Part shown: one piece after another, positions 13,866 to 20,790 of the stretch
Numbering within the stretch: position 1 is the first letter of the stretch
Layout of the letters: every line of letters starts with the position of its first letter
NCBI GenBank assembly: GCA_002773975.1
Contig: PEZR01000144.1
Span: 1-23,653, forward strand
Length of the DNA stretch: 23,653 nucleotides
Reading direction: 5' to 3'
From: Bdellovibrio sp. CG10_big_fil_rev_8_21_14_0_10_47_8
GTDB lineage: Bacteria > Bdellovibrionota > Bdellovibrionia > Bdellovibrionales > Bdellovibrionaceae
The notes under the pieces: model-generated
Told to the model about the DNA's origin: nothing
What the model saw: the letters and a program-made list of their open reading frames with translations, nothing else
Database searches by the model: none
Program-made: the position numbers and the translations under genes

Positions 13866-14396
13866 ATGAGTTCACATAGAAGAGCAACTAAGTATTTTAG
13901 TCGTAAGTTCAACGCAAGAAAGGCTTTGTTAAGAGGTCTGATCGTTTCTCTTGTAGAACATGGCCGAATCAAAACAACTGTAGATAAGGCTAAAGAGCTG
14001 CGTCGACATGTTGAAAAAGCCATTACATTGGGAAAAAAAGATGACCTGGCAACACGCCGATTGCTGATGTCTCGGGTGCCAAACCAGAAGACGGTAGAGA
14101 CAATCGTTGGTGATCTATCAAAGCGATTTAATACTCGCCCAGGTGGATATACTCGGATTATTAAAATCGGACGCAGACCTGGTGATACAGCGGAAATGGC
14201 TTTTCTTGAGTTTGTTGATTATGATTGGCAAGCTGCTGATGCTAAGGAGGCCACTAAGGCCGCTAAAGGCGATGCAAAAAAAGCTGAGAGCAAAGAAAAA
14301 GCAAAGGCGGCTAAAAAGAGCCGAGCTTTGGTTGCAGCGAAAAGAAAGTCAGTGAAGCAGCTCCAGAAGAAATCTCGACGGGAAGCTCGAGCATAA
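13866..14396 (+). CDS. rplQ: 50S ribosomal protein L17 with long Lys/Ala-rich tail
   Basis: L17 lies near the exit tunnel on the 50S back. Residues 1-119 are a normal L17 domain: LLRGLIVSLVEHGRIKTTVD (21-40), AKELRRHVEKAITLGKKDD, and GGYTRIIKIGRRPGDTAEMA (93-112). Residues ~120-176 form an additional Lys/Ala/Glu-rich tail, predicted helical or disordered and ending in a basic KKSRREARA. This makes the protein 176 aa against 127 aa in E. coli. ATG at 13866 is preceded by AGGTGGGA. It is the last gene of the cluster, and an intrinsic terminator follows about 30 nt later. Confidence 0.96.
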   Translation: MSSHRRATKYFSRKFNARKALLRGLIVSLVEHGRIKTTVDKAKELRRHVEKAITLGKKDDLATRRLLMSRVPNQKTVETIVGDLSKRFNTRPGGYTRIIKIGRRPGDTAEMAFLEFVDYDWQAADAKEATKAAKGDAKKAESKEKAKAAKKSRALVAAKRKSVKQLQKKSRREARA

Positions 14397-14404
14397 TCTG
14401 TTTT

Positions 14405-14418
14405 GCAAAAATTTTTGC
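14405..14418. repeat. Perfect 14-bp palindrome GCAAAAATTTTTGC
   Basis: A perfect palindrome with no loop lies between the rplQ stop and the intrinsic terminator. As RNA it could form only a weak A/U hairpin; as DNA it is a bendable A-tract. Function unknown. Confidence 0.5.
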
Positions 14419-14424
14419 TTCGAA

Positions 14425-14456
14425 AAAAAGGCTCTGGAAACAGAGCCTTTTTGCAT
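14425..14456 (+). terminator. Intrinsic terminator of the ribosomal cluster
   Basis: Stem GGCTCTG (14430-14436), loop GAAA (14437-14440), stem CAGAGCC (14441-14447), then TTTTT. Upstream A residues (14425-14429) pair with the T run, giving a 12-bp perfect stem with a stable GNRA-type tetraloop. It should stop transcription after rplQ; the A-run also makes it potentially bidirectional. Confidence 0.93.
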
Positions 14457-14534
14457 TTTAGGCGCTAGATTGATTGAATGGACTTGGTTTTTTGGAGAAA
14501 GCAGTTCTCGACTTAGTTGGGCTAGGAGGAATCG

Positions 14535-15098
14535 GTGGGAGTATATTTAAAAGCATCATTGGTTACATTGGTGATGGCGATCGTTTTGTTTTTGGGTTTT
14601 CGTGCGTGGAGAGAGCAGAGCCAGACTTCAGTGGCTACGGACTCTGTGACCCGTCTTGATAAAATGGAGACGGAAGGGGTGCCAGCCTTTGAGTTGAACG
14701 ACATGAACGGCCAGCTGGTGAATCTAGATCAATTCAAGGGGAAAGCCGTTATTTTGAGTTTTTGGGCGTCTTGGTGCGGTCCCTGTTTGGAGGAATTTCC
14801 ATCCATGATCCAGTTGGTAAAAGAGATGAAGGGCGAGGTTCAGTTGGTGGCTGTTTCTCAGGATTCAAGTCGGGAAGATATCGAGGCTTTTTTGAAGTCT
14901 TTCCCAGAATCTAAAGATTCGTCGATCCACATTCTCTGGGACGAGGGGCACAAGGTAGGAGAGCTCTATGGGACTGACCGCTTGCCAGAATCTTACGTGC
15001 TCGGGAAAGACATGAAACTTGTTCGAAAGATTGTCGGGTCCATCAATTGGTCATCCCCTGATGCCGTGGACTTTATGAAGGATCTCGTTAAAAAGTAG
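14535..15098 (+). CDS. TlpA/ResA-like membrane-anchored thioredoxin-fold protein
   Basis: Probably a thiol-disulfide oxidoreductase facing the periplasm. It has a single N-terminal hydrophobic segment (residues ~5-23) with no obvious lipobox, then a thioredoxin fold of the AhpC-TSA/Redoxin type. The active site is WCGPC (Cys81 and Cys84) after ILSFWAS, and a probable cis-Pro is in LPESYVL (Pro151). Relatives act in cytochrome c maturation or reduction of envelope disulfides, but the specific partner cannot be told here. GTG at 14535 follows a perfect AGGAGG at 14524-14529. It lies after the rplQ terminator, so it probably has its own promoter, although none was clearly seen. It converges on the next gene. 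Confidence 0.9.
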   Translation: MGVYLKASLVTLVMAIVLFLGFRAWREQSQTSVATDSVTRLDKMETEGVPAFELNDMNGQLVNLDQFKGKAVILSFWASWCGPCLEEFPSMIQLVKEMKGEVQLVAVSQDSSREDIEAFLKSFPESKDSSIHILWDEGHKVGELYGTDRLPESYVLGKDMKLVRKIVGSINWSSPDAVDFMKDLVKK

Positions 15099-15101
15099 GT
15101 A

Positions 15102-15136
15102 GTGAGAGGCGTGGACATGCAACCATAGCCTCTCGC
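15102..15136. repeat. Imperfect inverted repeat between convergent genes
   Basis: GAGAGGC (15104-15110) pairs with GCCTCTC (15128-15134). The stem extends outward by two pairs and inward through GTGG/CCAT, with one bulged A (15127) and an 8-nt loop. No T-run follows on the + strand, so it is not a classical intrinsic terminator. It begins 3 nt after the TlpA-like gene stop and could protect or end mRNA from that gene. Confidence 0.55.
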
Positions 15137-15177
15137 GGTCTATCCAAGATCTTTCTCGCCGTTGATCTGAATTCTCT

Positions 15178-15205
15178 CTGACCGTGGCTCTGAGTTGGGG
15201 GTCAG
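15178..15205 (-). terminator. Weak hairpin after the AsmA-like gene
   Basis: CTGACC (15178-15183) and GGTCAG (15200-15205) form a 6-bp stem with a 16-nt loop just beyond the end of the (-) operon. No U-tract is evident, so termination activity is uncertain. Confidence 0.25.
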
Positions 15206-15212
15206 GTCGTTG

Positions 15213-17207
15213 TTACAAGCCAAATCGCTTTTTGAGGTCGTCGAGTTTTTTGTCGCCGTCGGGGCCGAGGGCTTTTTTGACCTGGTCTTCGACTCCCTTT
15301 TTGGCATTGTTCTCGGCGTCTTTTTTCGCCTGGTTTGACTTGGCTTCGCCCTTTGATTTTTCTGAGTTGATTTGATCTTGAGCTTTTTTAACCTGGCCCT
15401 CTACTTGGGATTTGGTCTTGTTGACCTCGCCCTCGAATTTGGCCTTTTCTTTGCCGATTTTTTCGTTGATGAAGGCCTGAAGTTTGGCTCGGGCTTCATC
15501 GATTTTTTTCTGGATTTGTTTTTCAAAGCCCCGTTGTAGTTCGGGTCCCAGGTTGGAGTTAATACTCATCGAAAGATTTGGAAGATCGCCTTGCCCGCTG
15601 GCATCAACAGTGACGACGGGCACTCCGGTAAATACGGCCTTAAGAATCTCATCAACGGTTGGGTTGGGTGCTTGGATTTGATAATCAATATTTCTGATCT
15701 GGTTGTTGAGCTCAAATGAGAAGTTGCTCAGGCCGATCAACTGGCCAGTAGAGTTCATTGAGCCCGTGGCCTTTTTGAATGAAATATTGGCGTCATTGGA
15801 TTGGATCAGATCCCGTCCCTGAATGGGGTAGGAATCAACGGAGAATTTGTAGGAAGCCCTCAAGGGAGGCGTTCGGTTGTCGATGGTAGCCTGAGTTTTG
15901 AAGCCGTGGACTTCATCGCTGGGGAAGTCCCCTTCTAGGGTCAGAACGGTAGGTTTGCCAACCAGAGTTTGGTTGGAGGTAACGTCTGTCACCAGACCTT
16001 TCATATTTCCAGCCCCCGGAGTAGAGCCTGCCTGAGAGCTGACAGAGATTTTCTTTACCCAAAAGAGGGGATAAGAGTTTGGTCGGCCGAACTCATAGGC
16101 TATGCCCTTTTCTCGGGGATGGGGTTGGACTTGGGTGTCTGCTTCCTCGCTGCCTTTTTTCTTGAGAAGTTTGGGGGGCGCATATTTTTCGACGATGCCT
16201 TTGTATTTATTAAATTTGTTCAGATAAGGCGCCAGGTAGGGGTAAAAGAGACTCCGAGACAGAGATTTGGCGTCTAATTTGGGCAAACGAAATCGAGACT
16301 CGAGATCTTGAATATCTTTTTTCACCATAGCATCGAGCTCTTTCATCCCAGCATCAAATTTTTTGATGTCGCTGTCGAGTTCGCCACCAGTGGCTTGGAT
16401 CAACTTCACTTTGCTGTCGGCGTCCTTAAGAATCGCGTCGATTTGTTGAAGCGATTGTTGGACCTCCTGAGGAGTTTTGAAGTCGCGAACTTTTACTTTT
16501 CCCAGTCGGTCACCAATCGCCTGAATTTCTTGGGCTTGAGGGAGAGATTTGAGCTTTTCTTCCCATAGTTTTTGTTTGCCTTGAAATTCTGTCTCGAGAG
16601 ACTTTAGGAGGGCTTGGGATGGAAGATTCGCTTGAATTTTATCAAACTGGTCTTGGGAAGAAGTCCCCCCCAACATTGCAGCGACATCGCCAAGCACGTT
16701 CTGATCATAGTTCTTTTCGACTTTATCCAGAGCCTTGTCTTTAAGTTTGTTGGCTTCTTTCTCAAGGGCGCTTTCGCCAGGTTTTTTGGGGGGCTCAGGA
16801 GGTTTGACTCTTCCTGGGGTCTTTCTGGGCTGGCCAATTTCAATTTGTTCGACGGCCATTTCTTGGACAATCAGTCGGGCACGCAGCAGTCCGTCCCATA
16901 AAACACCGAATCGAATGTCGCCGATGGAGACCACGTTGAAGCTTGGTTTTTCGCTGTTTGTGACTTCGACGCCCTGGATTCGAATAGTGCCTTTGAAAAA
17001 GCTGGTTTCTAGGCGGGCGACGTCAACCTCGGCCCCCATAATTTGGTAGCCTGCAAATTCGATTGCTTTTCTGAGGTGGGTATCAAAAAGAAAGTGAAAA
17101 TAGAGAAAAGTCACGAGGACAACAATTAGAAATGGAACGACGGCCTCAGTGCGAATGGGGCCTTTTTCTTTTTTCTTTTTGGGTGCGGGAATGTTTTGTT
17201 GATTCAT
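15213..17207 (-). CDS. AsmA-like anchored periplasmic protein (TIGR03545 type), function unknown
   Basis: A 664-aa protein that I match by memory to family TIGR03545, an uncharacterised family of diderm bacteria usually encoded beside a TIGR03546/DUF2062 protein; here that neighbour is present. A Lys-rich cytoplasmic tip (1-20) leads to one membrane segment (~22-41). Residues ~42-125 resemble the AsmA-family N-terminus (GAEVDVARLETSFFKGTIRI, then VVSIGDIRFGVLWDGLLRAR). A Pro-rich linker (~127-143), a long helical/coiled-coil part (~145-345), a beta-rich part (~380-555) and a highly charged Lys/Glu/Gln helix (~556-664) follow. It contains no cysteine. ATG 17207 has GGAG (complement of 17216-17219) inside the upstream gene, 3 nt away. 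An envelope lipid or assembly role is inference. Confidence 0.88.
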   Translation of the reverse strand: MNQQNIPAPKKKKEKGPIRTEAVVPFLIVVLVTFLYFHFLFDTHLRKAIEFAGYQIMGAEVDVARLETSFFKGTIRIQGVEVTNSEKPSFNVVSIGDIRFGVLWDGLLRARLIVQEMAVEQIEIGQPRKTPGRVKPPEPPKKPGESALEKEANKLKDKALDKVEKNYDQNVLGDVAAMLGGTSSQDQFDKIQANLPSQALLKSLETEFQGKQKLWEEKLKSLPQAQEIQAIGDRLGKVKVRDFKTPQEVQQSLQQIDAILKDADSKVKLIQATGGELDSDIKKFDAGMKELDAMVKKDIQDLESRFRLPKLDAKSLSRSLFYPYLAPYLNKFNKYKGIVEKYAPPKLLKKKGSEEADTQVQPHPREKGIAYEFGRPNSYPLFWVKKISVSSQAGSTPGAGNMKGLVTDVTSNQTLVGKPTVLTLEGDFPSDEVHGFKTQATIDNRTPPLRASYKFSVDSYPIQGRDLIQSNDANISFKKATGSMNSTGQLIGLSNFSFELNNQIRNIDYQIQAPNPTVDEILKAVFTGVPVVTVDASGQGDLPNLSMSINSNLGPELQRGFEKQIQKKIDEARAKLQAFINEKIGKEKAKFEGEVNKTKSQVEGQVKKAQDQINSEKSKGEAKSNQAKKDAENNAKKGVEDQVKKALGPDGDKKLDDLKKRFGL

Positions 17208-17210
17208 AGT

Positions 17211-17738
17211 CTAGGCTCCGTACAGATCGTTGTATTTAGAGTACCATTTGTAAAAAGATGTTCCGGCCCATGCTTTCCATATTTTACTTTGTTTGTAGCG
17301 AGCCACCACTTGTTCCCGGTACTTAAAAATGGCGATCTTGAATGCAAAAAACAAGGGGATGACAAGAGCAAGAGAGATGATAGCTGAGCCCATGACAATG
17401 GAGTCATTAAAACGGGTCAGTGGCACCAAGGGGGCATTATAAAGCGTCGTAAAGAGGGGGCGGAGGGACTGGGACTCGAGAACGTTTCTGCCAATATAGT
17501 CTGAGACGGGGTCAAAGACATACGCGACGAACTTGAAAAAGAAGGCAGAAAGAAAAGCGGCACCCAGTTGGATTCGGAAGAAGAAACAGCAGAAAATAAC
17601 CAAGAGTGCCTGAAGAGAGAGGATTGGTGAAAAGCCGAGAACAAGGCCGAAGGCTAAACCCAAGGCTAACTGATTCGTTCCGGTATCGGAGTTAAGCAGC
17701 TTAAAAAAAGCAAAAAGTTGTTTCAGCAACAAGGTCAT
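17211..17738 (-). CDS. Small DUF2062-like membrane protein (TIGR03546 type)
   Basis: A 175-aa membrane protein with three or so hydrophobic stretches: ~24-52, ~55-76 and ~113-137. The segment GFSPILSLQALLVIF followed by RIQLGAAFLSAFFFKFVAYV and FDP resembles DUF2062, in which a Pro-x-x-x-x-Gln turn separates two hydrophobic helices. The C-terminal ~35 residues are basic and aromatic (KIWKAWAGTSFYKWYSKYN), probably cytoplasmic and membrane-associated. No enzymatic motif is seen. Family members are typically found next to the TIGR03545 type protein, exactly as here, which implies a shared function. The start at 17738 is 1 nt after the upstream gene's stop, with GGGAG (complement of 17748-17752) as ribosome-binding site. 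Function unknown. Confidence 0.85.
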   Translation of the reverse strand: MTLLLKQLFAFFKLLNSDTGTNQLALGLAFGLVLGFSPILSLQALLVIFCCFFFRIQLGAAFLSAFFFKFVAYVFDPVSDYIGRNVLESQSLRPLFTTLYNAPLVPLTRFNDSIVMGSAIISLALVIPLFFAFKIAIFKYREQVVARYKQSKIWKAWAGTSFYKWYSKYNDLYGA

Positions 17739-17739
17739 T

Positions 17740-18738
17740 TTAAAGTTCTCCCTTTGCGGTTGTCATCTGTTGAGCTTGTTTCAGTTTTTTTGAGATTCCA
17801 AGATAAAAATACGCACCGGCAAGACCGTAGAGCAGGGTGATGACCTGAAAGGCGGTGATTGCCGCAGGTCCCAAGCTGCTTTCTTGGTGGGTGGCCAGTT
17901 GAAATAAAAACAGAAAGGCCGCTTGGCCGACGCCAATTCCCGCTGGCGAAATTGGAATGGCTTGAATTATGAAGCCAACAGGAACGACAAAGAAATAGAT
18001 TTCAAAGGGGATGTCGCCAAATCCCATTGCTTGGCCACAGAGGTAGAAAAAAAACACAGCTCCAATTTGTGACAACAAACTCAGTCCAAGGGCTGGTAAG
18101 ATCGTTGTTTTGGCGTGGCGATAGTCTACCAGGGCGTGATAAAGCCTGCGGACCGATCCATGTTCGGCAAAATGGGCCAAAATTCTTCGAAAGATCTGCC
18201 ATTCGTAGACCCGTCTTGAGAAAACGACAGTCCAGAAGCACAAAAATCCGACGAATACGATGCAGAGCAAATAAAAAATCCATCGAAGCTCCGCCGAGGC
18301 TTCGAGATAACTTCTTTCCCAAAGCAGCACTGAGATGGCCATTAAAAGCATCGAAAAAAGACCAAGGAGGCGATCCATGAGGACGCTGACCACGGCTTTC
18401 ATTTTATTTTCCGGCGAGTTTTGCGCGATATAGTATCCTTTGATCAAATCGCCGCCGACCCCGCCTGGCATCATGTAGTTGAAGAACGTTCCGATCAGAA
18501 CCAGCTGGGTGCATTGCCAGAGAGTAATGTGGATCCCCTGAGACAGCATGAGGAGTCTCCAGCGTTCTGTTCCTGCTAACAAGCCAATACCAACGATGAG
18601 GACGCAGGGAATAAAAAATATCGGATGAGCCAAAAGTACCATACCTGAAAGGTCAAGGCGGCCACTTTGAGTCAGCCAGTAGATAAGGCCAGCAGCGATG
18701 CCAATTTTGAAAATGAGGGTCCAGTGTGATTTTGACAT
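17740..18738 (-). CDS. UPF0104 / lysylphosphatidylglycerol-synthase transmembrane-like protein
   Basis: A 332-aa polytopic inner-membrane protein with about eight hydrophobic segments. Family signatures are NYMMPGGVGGDLIK (87-100), SVLMDRLLGL (118-127) and PAGIGVGQA (265-273), as in the flippase-like half of MprF and related stand-alone UPF0104 proteins (TIGR00374). The C-terminal aminoacyl-transferase domain of MprF is absent, so this is not a full lysyl-PG synthase. Such proteins are often linked to lipid flipping or glycolipid handling. It is the first gene of the three-gene (-) operon. No Shine-Dalgarno sequence precedes ATG 18738, and a promoter lies so close that the mRNA may be nearly leaderless. 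Confidence 0.9.
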   Translation of the reverse strand: MSKSHWTLIFKIGIAAGLIYWLTQSGRLDLSGMVLLAHPIFFIPCVLIVGIGLLAGTERWRLLMLSQGIHITLWQCTQLVLIGTFFNYMMPGGVGGDLIKGYYIAQNSPENKMKAVVSVLMDRLLGLFSMLLMAISVLLWERSYLEASAELRWIFYLLCIVFVGFLCFWTVVFSRRVYEWQIFRRILAHFAEHGSVRRLYHALVDYRHAKTTILPALGLSLLSQIGAVFFFYLCGQAMGFGDIPFEIYFFVVPVGFIIQAIPISPAGIGVGQAAFLFLFQLATHQESSLGPAAITAFQVITLLYGLAGAYFYLGISKKLKQAQQMTTAKGEL

Positions 18739-18747
18739 GAACTATTA

Positions 18748-18776
18748 TTTCTATCGAGGAATTTTTCGGCTGCCAA
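18748..18776 (-). promoter_or_regulatory. Candidate promoter of the three-gene (-) operon
   Basis: On the minus strand TTGGCA (complement of 18771-18776, 5/6 match) and TAGAAA (complement of 18748-18753, 4/6 match) are separated by 17 nt. Only 9 nt lie between the -10 and the ATG at 18738, so the expected transcript start would be within 2-3 nt of the start codon. Confidence 0.45.
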
Positions 18777-18780
18777 GGAG

Positions 18781-18810
18781 TTGATTTCAATTACAGAGAT
18801 GAAGTAAATT
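18781..18810 (+). promoter_or_regulatory. Weak candidate promoter of rfbB
   Basis: TTGATT at 18781-18786 and TAAATT at 18805-18810 are separated by 18 nt, each with a 4/6 match. It lies in the divergent 129-nt gap, 57 nt before the rfbB start. The evidence is weak. Confidence 0.3.
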
Positions 18811-18867
18811 ATCTGGGCATTTGAAATTAAATCGTTAGGCGGAGCGTCAGTCGGCGCGAGGTGTTTG

Positions 18868-19896
18868 ATGTCCCATTTGCTTGTGACTGGCGGTGCCGGA
18901 TTTATAGGCAGCAGCTTTGTGGAGTTGGCTGTGCAGCGGGGGTACCAGGTCACCATTTTAGATTCCTTGACCTATGCTGGTCATCGAGAGAATTTTGAAG
19001 CGCTTCTGCAGCCTCAGGTTTGTGAGTTCGTTCAGGCGGATATTCAAGACCGACGCCGTTTAGAATCTTTGTGGCAAGAAAATAACTTTTCGGGTGTTGT
19101 TCATTTCGCGGCGGAGAGCCATGTGGACAACTCCATTCGTGGGCCAGAGGCATTTTTAAAAACCAATGTGATCGGAACATTTGAGTTGTTGGAGTCAGTG
19201 AGAGCGCAGTGGCCCAAGTGGGATTCCAAAAGAAAAGAGCAATTTCGTTTTGTTCATGTTTCAACGGATGAGGTTTTTGGTTCTCTGGGGGCTGTGGGAA
19301 AGTTTTCTGAACAAACACGCTATGCTCCAAATTCTCCTTATTCAGCATCGAAAGCGGCCAGTGATCATTTGGCTAGAGCATGGTTTCATACATTTGGACT
19401 TCCAACGATTATTACGAACTGTTCCAATAACTATGGTCCTCGACAGTTCCCCGAAAAGCTGATCCCCCGCATGATTACTCAAGCTCTGCGGGATGAGAAA
19501 TTACCTGTGTATGGCGCGGGGGCTAATATTCGAGATTGGATCCATGTTCGTGATCATTGTCAGGGAGTGCTGTTGGCGTTGACTAAGGGGGCGCCGGGTT
19601 CTGAATACTGTTTCGGCGGAAATTCGGAACGGAGCAACCTCGATGTGGTTAAAAATATTTGCGCGCTTCTGGATGAACTTCGACCAAGGCCGGATGGACG
19701 CAGTCATCAAGAGGGAATTGAGTTTGTTCAGGATCGAGCGGGGCATGATTTTCGTTACGCCATCGATGATACCAAGGCTCAAAAGGAGCTTGGTTTTTCA
19801 AGAGAGTATGGCAGTTTTGAAGCGGGTCTTCGAATGACCGTAGAGTGGTACCTTGAAAATGCAGCATGGATAGAGCAGGTCACGGCAAAAAATTAG
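18868..19896 (+). CDS. rfbB: dTDP-glucose 4,6-dehydratase
   Basis: Catalyses NAD-dependent conversion of dTDP-D-glucose to dTDP-4-keto-6-deoxyglucose, the second step to dTDP-rhamnose and related surface sugars. The 342-aa protein is an extended short-chain dehydrogenase with the NAD-binding TGGAGFIGS at residues 7-15. The catalytic region HVSTDEVFGSLG includes Ser132-Thr-Asp134-Glu135, with the Asp-Glu pair typical of this dehydratase. The YSASK motif gives Tyr158 and Lys162. NCSNNYGPRQFPEKLIPRMI is also diagnostic of RfbB/RmlB. ATG 18868 has GAGG at 18858-18861; TTG 18865 immediately before it is an alternative. rfbA follows 21 nt downstream, but rfbC and rfbD are not present here. Confidence 0.96.
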   Translation: MSHLLVTGGAGFIGSSFVELAVQRGYQVTILDSLTYAGHRENFEALLQPQVCEFVQADIQDRRRLESLWQENNFSGVVHFAAESHVDNSIRGPEAFLKTNVIGTFELLESVRAQWPKWDSKRKEQFRFVHVSTDEVFGSLGAVGKFSEQTRYAPNSPYSASKAASDHLARAWFHTFGLPTIITNCSNNYGPRQFPEKLIPRMITQALRDEKLPVYGAGANIRDWIHVRDHCQGVLLALTKGAPGSEYCFGGNSERSNLDVVKNICALLDELRPRPDGRSHQEGIEFVQDRAGHDFRYAIDDTKAQKELGFSREYGSFEAGLRMTVEWYLENAAWIEQVTAKN

Positions 19897-19917
19897 ACGG
19901 CAATGAAAGTAGGTCAC

Positions 19918-20787
19918 ATGAAGGGAATCGTTTTAGCTGGGGGCAATGGAACTCGGTTGTATCCAGCAACGAAATCGGTCAGTAAGCAGATTTTGCCTAT
20001 TTATGATAAACCGACAATTTATTACCCGATTTCTATTCTGATGCTGGCGGGGATTCGCGAGATTTTGATCATTAGTACCCCCAGAGATCTCCCGATGATT
20101 CGGGATCTTCTCGGCTCAGGTGAACAATTTGGAGTTCAATTTTTCTATCAAGAGCAAGCAAAGCCTGAAGGAATTGCGCAGGCCTTTTTAATTGGTGAGA
20201 AATTTATCGGCGGAGACTCTGTTTGCTTGATTTTGGGAGACAATATTTTTTATGGGCACGAAATTCCATCTCAGTTGGAAAAAGCCTGCGCCAGGACGGA
20301 TGGGGCAACGATATTTGCCTATCATGTTCAAGATCCTGAACGTTATGGGGTGGTTGAAATTTCGACGGAGAAAAAAGCCATTTCCATCGAAGAGAAGCCC
20401 TTGAAGCCAAAGTCAAACTGGGCTGTTACGGGTCTTTATGTTTATGACAATAGCGTCGTTGCAATGACCAAGGCCCTGAAGCCGTCAAAGCGAGGAGAAT
20501 TGGAAATTACGGACCTCAATCGGCAGTATTTGCAGAGAGGCGCATTGCAGGTTGAGCTTTTGGGGCGTGGTGTGGCATGGTTAGACACCGGAACACACGA
20601 ATCCATGTTATCTTCTTCTCTGTTCGTGCAAACGATCGAGCAGCGTCAGGGTTTGAAAATCGCCTGTCTGGAAGAAGTCGCCTGGAGTAAAAGCTTTATT
20701 ACTCGTGAGCAGTTTCAATTGATGGCTGAGCAATATCCTCAGTCGAGTTATGGACTTTATCTGCGAAACCTTTTAAAGATTGTGTGA
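19918..20787 (+). CDS. rfbA: Glucose-1-phosphate thymidylyltransferase
   Basis: Makes dTDP-glucose from glucose 1-phosphate and dTTP, supplying the substrate of the rfbB product. From ATG 19918 it is 289 aa (E. coli RfbA 293 aa). Signatures are the nucleotidyltransferase loop MKGIVLAGGNGTRLYPATKS, the KQILPIYDKPTIYYPISIL segment, GDNIFYG, IEEKPLKPKSNWAVTGLYVY and WLDTGTHESML. An upstream in-frame ATG at 19903 would add five residues. 19918 is preferred because AGTAGG precedes it and because family members begin at this Met, though the spacer is short (4 nt). metF starts 3 nt after its stop. Confidence 0.96.
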   Translation: MKGIVLAGGNGTRLYPATKSVSKQILPIYDKPTIYYPISILMLAGIREILIISTPRDLPMIRDLLGSGEQFGVQFFYQEQAKPEGIAQAFLIGEKFIGGDSVCLILGDNIFYGHEIPSQLEKACARTDGATIFAYHVQDPERYGVVEISTEKKAISIEEKPLKPKSNWAVTGLYVYDNSVVAMTKALKPSKRGELEITDLNRQYLQRGALQVELLGRGVAWLDTGTHESMLSSSLFVQTIEQRQGLKIACLEEVAWSKSFITREQFQLMAEQYPQSSYGLYLRNLLKIV

Positions 20788-20790
20788 GTT

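Noticed and set aside
14474..14659. A 61-codon (+) frame with an ATG overlapping the TlpA-like gene start
   Set aside because: It is out of frame with the well-supported thioredoxin-like gene, resembles nothing, and the AGGAGG site matches the GTG at 14535 instead.
15184..17049. Several (+) frames of 60-104 codons opposite the AsmA-like gene
   Set aside because: The minus-strand gene is long, domain-structured and tightly spaced with its neighbours. The (+) frames are Phe/Leu/Ser-rich shadows without ribosome-binding sites.
18002..18380. Alternative frames (106 aa minus, 117 aa plus) within the UPF0104 gene
   Set aside because: They overlap a polytopic membrane protein with clear family motifs and are charged, low-homology shadows.
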